Source: Capsicum annuum (lineage: Eukaryota; Streptophyta; Magnoliopsida; Solanales; Solanaceae). Taken from it: a stretch of DNA of 64,000 nt. The DNA lies in contig NC_061117.1 in assembly GCF_002878395.1 (NCBI RefSeq), positions 224,080,841 to 224,144,840 on the forward strand, in the 5' to 3' direction. Position 1 is the first letter of the stretch. Each line of letters starts with the position of its first letter. Positions 55,501-64,000 of this stretch are shown here, piece by piece. The notes under the pieces were generated by a model. That model had not been told where the DNA came from. It ran no database searches and worked only from the letters and a program-made list of their open reading frames with translations. The translations under genes and the position numbers were made by a program.

Positions 55501-55945
55501 GGCAAGTGACAAGTGCCAGAGGGAGAAAAGAAAGACTATTAATGGTGACGATTTGCTAAGGGCAATGGCAACTCTTGGATTTGAAGATTATATCTAACCA
55601 CTCAAGCTGTATCTGACTCGGTACAGAGAGGTAATGTTCAGTATGTTTCTGATTCAGCTTTCTCCTTGACCTCTCGTAATGGAACATAAATTGATGGATT
55701 TTTCTTTGTGGTTGGGGTGGAATACCTGATGGATTTATGGATTATTGTAGATGAAGGTAAGTGAATGTCTAAGACAATGTGTTTGTTATCATTTCCATTT
55801 CTTTCTTTTCATTTGCTGTGGGAACAATTGATTCATTTGGTAGGGTGACTCAAAGGGAATGGCAAAGGCTGCTGATGGATCTTCTAAAAGGAATGGGATG
55901 CAACCTGGTCCGAACTCACAAATTGTACAAATTGTACCTTCTTGA
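55501..55945 (+). pseudogene. NF-YB transcription factor fragment
   Basis: NF-YB is the histone-fold B subunit of the CCAAT-box factor. Exon 55501-55630 reads [17 protein letters not shown] and [14 protein letters not shown], then TAA where the family has Glu or Asp, then PLKLYLTRYRE. Exon 55844-55945 reads GDSKGMAKAADGSSKRNGMQ and PGPNSQIVQ. Splice borders are preserved (GTAG^GG, GAGAG^GTAATG, TTGGTAG^GG), so this was copied from genomic DNA, not mRNA. The N-terminal part with the DNA-binding and first helix segments is missing. The single nonsense change could be G to T. Confidence 0.88.
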
Positions 55946-55971
55946 ACTCTAAATATGGCTGCATCTTGCAG

Positions 55972-57025
55972 GAAGGGAAAATTATATAAGCTGCTTCTTG
56001 CTCTAAGTGTTTCCCTCTTCACCTCCATTTGCATGTATGGACTTCCTTTTCTTGCTAAATGCAAGCCTTGTGATTTATCCCTATCAGAGTCTTGTCCTGG
56101 CAATGGAGAGAGAGGAGACTTCAAACAATTCTACTACCCAAATGGTTACTACAATGAGCTGGCCACTCGTATCCTTACAACAAAGGAGTTTCTCCGTAAA
56201 CACTGCCACTGAATTTCAAGTCACATCACTTATCTACTTTTTGTTGTATTGCATCTTGGGTGTTATTACTGTGGGGATTGCTGTGTCATCTGTTCTCTTC
56301 ATCCCAATCATCCTCATGGGTTCAGGTTTTGGTCGCTTGCTTGGCATTGCCATGAGACCTTACACAAAAATTGATCAGGGGTTGTATGCTGTTCTTGGAG
56401 CAGCTTCCCTTATGGCTGGTTCAATGAGAATGACTGTTACTGTTTGTATCATAGAGTAGCAATTGTTGTTTCCTTTTCAATGTAAAGTAGCCAACATTTT
56501 TCATTTCATATGCATATGTGTGTGTGCTCTAGATTGTGGATTACTTATTCTTGTGATGTATTCGGTTTGATTTCTTGAAGAAAATTAAAAAAATGAGAGG
56601 TCGGAAATCAATGTGTTCTTTGGTTGCATAAATCTCTACTTCTCTCTGTTTATTTGCTGTATCACTGATTTTCTGTTTTACTACATTACTTCCATGCCTA
56701 AGGGGGTCCTTATCTTGCATCAGTTCTTCCTCAAGAATGGGATTTTGGATTAAAGATGCAAGGAATGTCTCAGATATTTTCTATGGTTCCCTATCATTAG
56801 TTACTTTTACTGCCCCTATATATTAATATGAAAATATAGCAGCATTCTATTTGATTGCAATTGGGAAAAGCCACAAAGCTAACAGAACAATAAGGGCTCT
56901 TTACTGTCTTTATGAAGTTGGTGTGGAAAATGGTTACCTTGATATTTGCTTGCAAGTTGGAAGGGTACGGGTAATCAAAGAAGATATTGTAGTTACAAAG
57001 GATGAAATGGAGATGTATGTTGATT
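55972..57025 (+). pseudogene. CLC-type chloride/nitrate channel fragment
   Basis: Main exon piece 55972-56459: KLYKLLLALSVSLFTSICMY, GLPFLAKCKPCD-like start, NGYYNELATRILTTK, then a short deletion with frameshift, TEFQVTSLIYFLLYCILGVI, FIPIILMGSGFGRLLGIAM, KIDQGLYAVLGAASLMAG and SMRMTVTVCII, then TAG. This is the C-terminal half of the CLC membrane domain of the plant CLC-a/b/c group. A second piece at about 56960-57017 (EDIVVTKDEMEMYVD) is the region just before the second CBS domain. The pore motifs GSGIP and GKEGP are upstream and missing. Clearly non-functional; flanked by the Helitron end. Confidence 0.87.
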
Positions 57026-57170
57026 ATTCATATACAAATTCAAGATATTGGAGTTTTCAAATTGAAGATTTGATTTTCATATACATAAGATATTGATCTT
57101 TATGTAAGATATTGATGTTTATATACAAATTAAATTGATTATTAAGATTAATAGCAAAAATTAGGCGTTG

Positions 57171-57197
57171 GGTCCGTGCAAAGCACGGGCATATCTA
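57171..57197 (+). mobile_element. Helitron 3' hairpin and terminus
   Basis: Stem CCGTGC (57174-57179), loop AAA, stem GCACGG (57183-57188), then GCATATCTA^T. Expected CTAG is CTAT. Confidence 0.65.
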
Positions 57198-57201
57198 TTT
57201 A

Positions 57202-59355
57202 TCTACTTATTTTTACTATATAGAAGTGAGTAGGTGGGACGATCAAGGATAGTTTTGTCATTTCAAAAAAAGGCTGATGTTATAAGTTTTAAAATTTGTC
57301 CATAAACTTCTAATAACAATAAAATCAAGCTTCTTTCAACATATGTCAATTGTATCCTAAGTTGTAGATATCTTAGTGGACCATGCCAATCGCAATTCTC
57401 CACAAATGTTGTGTCAGTGTTAAATAAATGATTGATTTATATTTAGGTGGAGTGTTTGTACGGCGAAAATATTGCTTATTTCTATCCCTCTTTTGTTTAG
57501 TGAAATTTTAATTTTATTTTATTCAAATAAAAATGTTCACAAAGAAAGAAATTAATTTTTTCCCCACATTCGGTTGTTGTATATAATAATTAATAGAGTA
57601 GGATAATAAAAAATGAAAGAGAAATCATTACATCAAATACTATTCGCAACAAGTAATTTTAGATTTAAACTTTTAACAATGTCCACATATATTTTCTAAG
57701 ATATAATTTGTTAACCTTTAAAAGTTAAATTAGGTGATGAACTTTCTTTATATTTTATAGAGATAAATATACATTATCCCCTGAACTTGTTGACTTTTAT
57801 TCATGGTACACCTGAACTTTGAACTGTCTTAAATATCCCCCAAACTTGTTGTTTGACACCTTCGACTAACCCTTTTTCGCTGAAGGATCCCTGCGTGTTT
57901 TACACGCGTGGACACGTGGAAAAAATCATCCACGTATTTGTCTACATGGATAAATACTATCTATTTCCCTTATATTTATCCTACATTAAAAAATAACTCA
58001 ATTTTACCCTTAATTATTCGATTTCTTTCTAAAAAAAAATTTTCAATTTTTCTCCACTCCTAAATAGTAAAAGGTTGAATTTTCTTCGATCAAGTAATGC
58101 TATTATCTAAATAAATTATATTTTTTTGTGTTAAAAATATGAAATTATTTTTCAGTTAGTGTTTCATAGTAGTTTTCGATTAGTGTTTCGATTAGGATTT
58201 TGAAGTTCTTTATATTACAATTGCAAACAATCAAATATTAGTTGAATAGTAGTATTAACTCCTTTTCTATTTTTGTTCAAGTAATAAATTCACTATCGAA
58301 ACGAAAGATATTGTTGTATTTATTACGCCTACGAAAAAAATTGAATTTGACTGACCGTTGAAAATTAATTCAGAAAATTATAACATTCTCATTGATATTG
58401 TTCGTTTAAGACCATGTCCGCACTATTTTTCTCAAAAAAAAAATTTACACCATTAAGAATATTCTACACCTTATATGTAGCTTCTTTTTCTTTTCGGCTA
58501 CTAATGTGAAATTTTGTTCATGTACCCAACACTATATACGGAAATCTTTTCAATTCATCAAAAAAATTATATTTTTTTGTGTGTTAAAATTATGAAATTA
58601 TTTTTTTCAGTTAGTGTTTCATAGTAGTTTTCGATTAGTGTCTGGGTTAGGATTTTGATTAAGTCAAAAATCAAATCGTTAGGAATTAAAGATCGATAAT
58701 CAATATAACTACAATCTCTTTATTATAAGTATGTATCTTTGTTTCTTTAGTATTTGTTTTGCTATTATCTTTTAAAATATCTACTTCGATATTTAGTATA
58801 TTTTTTTAGCTACATTAACTCGTATGATATATATAAAATTAAGATTACAAAATTGAAGGATGAACGGATGATTTTTTTTTTACATTAATAAATGAAATTT
58901 TTAAAAATTAATAAACGGATGAAATTTTTATTTCATAAACTAATTAAGAGACTGAAGTTTTATAAAATTTATAAATAGATGAATTTTTTTTTTATATTGG
59001 AGGTAATGGAGGAAGAGGATAATAAATACGGAGAGGGATAATTGAATTTTTTGAAAAAAATTTTAAAAAAAATGAATTCTTTTCATATTAATGCTGATTT
59101 GGCTTTAAAATCACTCCATCACAGGTGATGGAGTGTGAAGCCCAAACATTTCGCCACATCAGCAAAAAGGGCCACGCGACCTACTCTCGAAAGGGGGATC
59201 CCCTTCTCTCAGTTTTCTCTGCGTAAATAGTGAAAGAAAAGACTAGTTATTTGTGAGTTTTATATACAGGTAGATCATTTTATGAATTTTGTATATGTGA
59301 ATAAGAGCACTGTTTCAGATCTTGTACAATTAGATTCCTTTGGCTGATCAACAGT
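57202..59355. other. AT-rich gene-free stretch with MULE/Helitron-like pieces
   Basis: 57202 onward (TCTACTTATTTTTACTATAT, AGAAGTGAGTAGG) resembles a Helitron 5' end. 57755-57990 has a terminal-repeat-like text (AATATACATTATCCCCTGAA, TGGTACACCTGAACTTTGAA) usual in plant Mutator-type elements; its partner end was not found. Direct repeat: TATGAAATTATTTTTCAG plus TTAGTGTTTCATAGTAG occurs at about 58138 and 58590. No coding similarity. Confidence 0.5.
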
Positions 59356-59545
59356 CAGGGGCGGAGCCGGCCTTTCGAAAGGGGTTCGTCCGAACCTCCT
59401 CCGATAAAAAATTGTACTATTTATCTATGACTAAAATTATTTTTCATGTATATATATTAGATGGTTGAACCCCTTCGACTAGTTTTTCTTCAAACTTTGA
59501 ACCTCTTAGTTGAAATTCTGATTCTGTCTCTATCAATAGTGGCTA
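59356..59545. mobile_element. hAT-like MITE (CAGGGGCGGAGCC end)
   Basis: Starts CAGGGGCGGAGCCGGCC, a common hAT-MITE terminus, with GGTTCGTCCGAACCTCC inside; the right end near GAAATTCTGATTCTGTCTC is degraded from the expected inverted copy. Non-coding; the 81-codon ORF starting at 59461 is not a gene. Confidence 0.6.
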
Positions 59546-59954
59546 ACAATAAGCACAAGGTACTATTTGTTGAAATTGTAGTTAAATTTTATTACATAAA
59601 TTCATGTTGTGCGTCAAAATACGATTTTGGTATAGAGAATTTTACCACTTACTGTTCTTTTTCTTGTTATTGTTATTATTATTTCTACAAAATTGATCTA
59701 AGATGATCATAAATTGAAACTGTGTTGGTACAGTTTTTCTTTGATTTGGTCCTCTCTGATTTTTGTCTCCGAAACTTTGCATCTAATCACAGAATGATTT
59801 GTAATTTTCTTTGGAGAAGTTTTTGATACAAGATCCATTTCATTTCTTCAGGCGTAAAACATACAGTAAAACTTGTATAAAGTGCTTTTGAAGCTGTACG
59901 TCCAGAACATAATATTTGTGAAATTTTAGCCATTTTCATCTAATGTTGGAAAAT

Positions 59955-60135
59955 CGTGGCGCACCTCGATTAATTTTACAGAATACCTACCACCTCCCAC
60001 AACAACAAATACCACGTAACTCTATCCACTAATGTTAGAATAGATGGGAAGAAATGACCTAATGAGTGTCTTTGTTCGAACTGAAACCTCAACTCAACTT
60101 CATTAAACCACTAGACAAACACCCTCGGGTGCAAA
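59955..60135 (-). repeat. tRNA-derived SINE, second copy
   Basis: Minus strand starts GCACCCGAGGGTGTTTGTC, TAGTGGTTTAATGAAGTTGA (box A region), GGTTTCAGTTCGAAC (box B), AGGTCATTTCTTCCCATC, GGGAGGTGGTAGG and ends ATTAATCGAGGTGCGCC. Better preserved at its tRNA part than the copy at 22203-22395. Confidence 0.82.
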
Positions 60136-60932
60136 TTTTTACAACCTTAACCCATTGTTCAGCATCGAAAATATTGAATTCAATTGAAAACTGTCACATA
60201 TAAGCTCCATAGAGAGAATAGAATGACTCGTTGCTATAAAACTGTATTATAGGGAGCATGGGCATGTGCATGTTGCAGTCACATCATTTATTACATTCAT
60301 TGATATAACTCGACTAACCAAAGATATTGATTGACATATTACACCAAAAGAATATCAATTCTTTTGCATTTCTCTTAATATCTGAGGAAAGTGAGGCAGA
60401 AAAACAATGATCGAAGTGAAAATGACAGAAACTCCAAAAACAAAGTCCCACCTTGCTCCAATGTACAATGAATTAAAGCGTTTCTTTCAGTAAATCGCCA
60501 TATAGCAAACACTGGAACGAACTAATATAAACGTAATATGCTTTCCTTCTTCAGCCATCTAAATCGCAATGGTAAGTCAATGATTGGGATGAAACAAACC
60601 ACGACTCGTATCCTGGACAGTGATCCTCCTGTTGTGCCTGCTGCCTATCCTAAACCTGAACTAGAACTATTGCCTTTTCCATCACTACAACGGCATAACC
60701 AGTGAAGAAATAATAACTCGGTACATTCAAAAAAAAAAATGAAGTAGCTGACTCCAGTAGTGGAGGCGCTAACTTAAACGTTAGCATGAAATGAGACCCG
60801 ATATCAAAGTCTTCCGCAAAGCTGCTAGTGGTTTGCTGAAGCAGAGATGTCATTCAGATATGCCAGCCAAAAGATCCAAAGGCTCTTGTACGTTCAGACA
60901 TCTTCAAATACTTTATCAGAAACTGCCTGGTC
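60136..60932 (-). other. 3' flank and probable 3' UTR of the bromodomain gene
   Basis: No coding region. The part close to 60932 should be 3' UTR. A short plus/minus ORF pair here has no similarity. A poly-A signal could not be singled out. Confidence 0.5.
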
Positions 60933-63402
60933 TCATAATTGCAAGGCCAGGTCAGGCTGCTGAGAATCGACTAAGACAGTCGAAGATGGTCGACCAGGAG
61001 ACCCAGATGACTGGAAACTAATGTTTAAGTCAGGAGGGAGGGAATCCTGCTTCTGTCTTGGCTGTGCTGGTTGATTAAAATTCTGCCAAGCAGATTGTAC
61101 CTGGAACCTAGACAAGTCAGCAGGTATAGATTGACGGAAAATCAGTGGCGCATTCTGGAATTGAGCTTCACTGCCCACTCTCACAGGATGAGGCACAAAA
61201 GCATGAAGGGGAGTACTGCTCTTCTCAGCCTGAAAGTGCATTGCTGATGTAGGATGTTCACCCCGAACTCGTGAAGTTTGTTGCTGGACATTGCGAGAAG
61301 GGTTATACAATGAATCAGCAGAAATATGACAATTCTGCAAGCTTGCTGTTTCCACACCTGGTCTGAAACCTGCTGCCCCAACTGACATCCATGCTCGGGC
61401 AGCAGCAGCAGCAGCATTTCCTGAATCATCTTTCCTCACAGATGGAGTCACGGGGGAATTTGTAGAAGCATCAGTAAGGGACTGGTTCAAAGAGTTCTGT
61501 TGACTCTCAGCCTTTTCGGCCAACATTCTCATCAACTGAACAGGGTCACTGAGGACCTGCTCCTGCTCTTGGTGAAAGAAACCTGCAACTTTTCTCATGG
61601 CTGGAATGCTATCAGCAGTTAAATGCGCCGCTGGTGCAATGTCTGGTTTATTATTAAGTGCTCTCCCATTGGGCAGTCCTCCAACAGCATTTCCATTCAC
61701 AACCGGTTGCTTAAAGGACCCAGCTGAGAATGGATTTCTCGGACTTGCCCCGGTAGACCTCGATCCAGGAATTTCAGAAGTACTGGTAATATTACTCTTT
61801 CTGGTAACTTCAGAATTTCTTTGATTGGCTGAGGGTGGGCTATTTAACTCAACCTGCTTCTGCAGCTTTTTATCAGGTTCAGTTTTGAGACTGATCTTTT
61901 TCTCAGGTTCAGATTTGAAATGGATCTTTTTATCAGGTTCAGATTTGAAATGGCCCTTTCTATCAGGTTCAGTGAAATTTCTGGATTGCAAATCTGGATG
62001 CTGGTATCTGGGGCTAGCTGTAGCACAAACAGGAGGTTTCTTTCCGGAAGAAGAAAGAAAAGACGGTCTTCCTTCTCGATTGACCTCCCTAGGAGATTGC
62101 TCCTTCATGGGAATTAATATATTCAAACCGCTTTCCATGGGCTTACCGCTAGTTGAACCAAGATACGGTGATTTTCCTTCTAACATAGGTTGTGTATCTT
62201 TTCGAGCAATTGCGTCCTCAGATGTTTTCTCATTCTTTTGAGCTCCAAACTTTTGTACAGACTTGGAGAAGAATGGAGGTTCCTTCAAGGTATAGTTCTC
62301 AAGCACCAATACTGGGGTTGGAAGCGGCTCATATTCCCCAACCCATCCCTGGCCAAACTTGAATCCAGGAGGTAATGCCTGTTCAATTTTCTGGGATGCA
62401 ACTCGCCATGCAACAGGCCCGAGAGTTGCAGCAAATCGGGCAAGGCTCCTAGCATATGCATGATCAGAATAAAGCCCAACCTGAACACATAGAGGAAAAT
62501 TACGAAAAAGGAAGACAATAACCAACTGGAAATGAAACTAGTTGTGTGGTACGCACAGTGACCAGGTGCTTGCTTTCATCTTCGAACGTTGAAAATATGG
62601 ACTCTCTGCTGCAAACTGGTTGTGTGGATATGTTGTAACTTGCACGACGGTTGTCATCAGGCACAGTTGGTTTCCTTCCAAATCTGGATAGAGGACCCTT
62701 CCCTGCAACAAGTTACGCAGAGAAACTTAAGAGCAAGAAACACATGCAAAAAAGGAAGAAATAAATGAAAAGAGGAATATAAGCTAGCAACACTTGATTA
62801 ATTCAAGCTAAAAATGTCAACAAACAGAAGAGAAATGCAGGACATAAAAAGGGGAGCAACCATCTTAGTAGGCAAACTTAAACATCTTGGCTATTGTTGA
62901 AGACAAATGATAATTTATGGTACCTGATAGTGATTCTTCTGCCTTGTCTACATTTTGGTCATTCAGTAAAGAATTTCCTTCAGCAGAACCATCAACACCA
63001 TAAGGTTTCTCTGATACTCCAGCGACACAAGTGTTGTTAAGATGGTGGTTATCTCCAGCTACGGCAAGAGTGGCACCTGATGAGAAATCAGAGCCAACAG
63101 TTTCCTGGAACATCTGGGCCACTGGCTTCTTTATTTGCTTCCTGACAACAGACCCGTATTTTGTCTTCTGTTCCACCTTGACATCCTTATCAGAGCGGTC
63201 ATAATTGATTCTTAGCTTCTCAAATTTCTTTGTAGCCAACTCTTGGATGTTACGTGCCTTGTCAAAATTGTTGCAACATAAGCTTTATGGGTTCAAAAAA
63301 AAAGGGTGATTAACATGAGATTGCAATAACTACCTGTTTATGGTAGATGGTATCCGATGAATTGTACTGCATTGCATTCGAACAAATGAGGAAGATATCG
63401 CT
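60933..63402 (-). CDS. Bromodomain-containing protein (BRD1/2/13-type), C-terminal exons
   Basis: Nuclear acetyl-lysine reader of the plant family that joins SWI/SNF chromatin-remodelling complexes. Four exons: 63402-63334 (SDIFLICSNAMQYNSSDT, the bromodomain with its acetyl-lysine-binding Asn), 63257-62924 (ARNIQELATKKFEKLRINYD, last bromodomain helix), 62702-62557 (KGPLSRFGRKPTVPDDNR, ESIFSTFEDE) and 62480-60933 (YARSLARFAATLGPVAWRVA, GWVGEYEPLPTPVLVLEN, a Ser/Pro-rich tail, DPVQLMRMLAEKAESQ). All borders are GT..AG and frames join. Four 10-residue repeats of the type SEPDKKIHFK lie at about 61985-61855. The tail has PPDLNISF and ends DLALQL; LALQL fits the LxLxL EAR repression motif. Start and the N-terminal exons are right of the window. 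No lesion seen. Confidence 0.92.
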
Positions 63403-64000
63403 CTGAAATGGTAATAATTAAAGTTTGATTATACAGGGAACTCAAGCTAAGATCAGAACATACTAGAAATTTTGCTTGCTAGTAACGCAGCTTAAAGCCC
63501 ATTCAAAAAAAAAAAAATGGTGGCAATTGACTCATAAAAAAAAAAAAGGACAGTTGACTTCAACAGCCTCATCACTCATGGTACAGAGCCACTCAGAAGA
63601 CTAGTTTTATTGACTTCTCATTTCATCAAAGAGAAGAAGAGAAAAGAATGAACACCAATTGAAGTCCCATGAACTCACTCATGTCTCTTAAAGTGACACA
63701 TGGTATCTCCTAAATGGGCTTATATCCTAGAAAGAGACATTCTAAATTCAAAACAAAAAAAAGGGCAGACCGGTGCACTAAAGCTACCGCTATGCGCAGT
63801 GTCCGGGGAAGGGTCCCACCAACAAGGGGGTATTGTCCGCAACCTTACCTTGCATTTCTGCCAGAGGCTGTTTCCAAAGACATTCTAATTTCCTCGTAAG
63901 AAATTAAAAAGGCTTCCGATTACCTATAAAAGCACACACCTTAAGATGGGCTAGTTAATACCACATCAAAATACTGCTTCACGCAGCCAAAACAATAGAT
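63403..64000 (-). other. Intron of the bromodomain gene
   Basis: No exon was recognised between 63403 and the right edge. Two A-rich runs (63507 and 63538) and a SINE occur here. Confidence 0.6.
63752..63885 (-). repeat. SINE, 5'-truncated, in bromodomain gene intron
   Basis: Same type as at 54660: minus strand ends TAGTGCACCGGTCTGCCC plus T run; inner parts AGAAATGCAAGGTAAGG and GGACACTGCGCATAGCGG. The tRNA-like 5' part is missing. Same strand as the host gene. Confidence 0.85.

Larger units (their letters stand above)
53310..57197 (+). mobile_element. Putative gene-capturing Helitron
   Basis: The right end has the hairpin CCGTGC-AAA-GCACGG (57174-57188) followed by GCATATCTA^T, a slightly degraded Helitron end (CTAT for CTAG). 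Upstream on the same strand are exon pieces of at least two unrelated genes (NF-YB and a chloride channel) with their intron borders, plus an unidentified exon, which is how plant Helitrons carry host sequence. The left end is uncertain: TTTACTATATATATTATAAG at about 53336 resembles Helitron 5' starts such as the one at 57202 (TCTACTTATTTTTACTATAT). A SINE and a Stowaway MITE have inserted inside. Confidence 0.6.

Noticed and set aside
55789..56212. Overlapping ORFs on both strands read as new genes
   Set aside because: The plus-strand pieces are NF-YB and CLC fragments; the minus-strand ORF is their antisense.
57850..57930. G-box/ABRE-like ACACGTGG as a promoter site
   Set aside because: No gene starts nearby and the text belongs to a transposon-like end.
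61597..62241. Plus-strand ORFs of 75-138 codons
   Set aside because: Antisense of the bromodomain gene's last exon.
1..64000. Virus insertions (endogenous pararetrovirus or geminivirus)
   Set aside because: No movement protein, coat protein, aspartic protease-RT of caulimovirid type or Rep of geminivirus type was recognised; all RT and integrase pieces fit Copia, gypsy, L1 or RTE.

Overview
The window is nuclear DNA of a dicot plant, most likely a member of the nightshade family (Solanaceae). Genes have GT..AG introns and encode plant nuclear proteins. The intergenic DNA is AT-rich and full of nested transposons, including RTE-type LINEs ending in TTG repeats and two tRNA-derived SINE types that I associate with Solanaceae. 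The genus cannot be fixed from the sequence. Nothing looks bacterial, viral or organellar.

Three host loci can be recognised by exon-by-exon protein similarity. (1) 365-5326, minus strand: the first five exons of ACTIN-RELATED PROTEIN 8 (F-box plus actin fold), running off the left edge; exon 1 has a frameshift and a TGA in place of a conserved Trp, and the exon 2 donor is damaged, so it looks like a pseudogene. (2) 19.7-29.35 kb, plus strand: a gene for the large subunit of the splicing factor U2AF (U2AF65) with RRM1, RRM2 and the C-terminal UHM exons, but no RS-domain exon and two single-base frame disruptions. (3) 60933-63402, minus strand: the 3' part of an intact-looking bromodomain gene that continues past the right edge.

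Transposons, left to right: a fold-back MITE (1-182); a Stowaway-like element in the ARP8 intron carrying a short tandem array and a nested RTE LINE (1366-4943); a complete, internally deleted Copia element with non-TG..CA ends (6506-9513); a CACTA element (9960-11675); an RRM pseudogene with 42-bp coding repeats (12.0-12.7 kb); an AT-rich stretch with three minus-strand Helitron 3' ends (14.4-19.6 kb); several insertions in U2AF65 introns, including an L1 LINE with a MITE inside it; a SINE split by an LTR element with 5-bp target duplication (30.95-34.16 kb); a rearranged Ty3/gypsy remnant (34.4-38.2 kb); a second RTE LINE (38.2-40.3 kb); an AT-rich satellite interrupted by a 4.04-kb solo LTR (40.3-47.0 kb); a Mutator-like element with 9-bp target duplication (47.3-48.6 kb); two Helitron 3' ends facing each other, one belonging to a helicase/RPA-coding Helitron (48.66-51.7 kb); and a putative gene-capturing Helitron with NF-YB and chloride-channel fragments (about 53.3-57.2 kb).

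The genes do not form a pathway. The main interest is the structure: nested insertions that give a relative time order, several exactly delimited elements, decayed copies of conserved single-gene families, and captured gene fragments. I found no convincing new biochemical system. Splice sites, ends and duplications were read by eye; family names rest on remembered family features, not on a database search.
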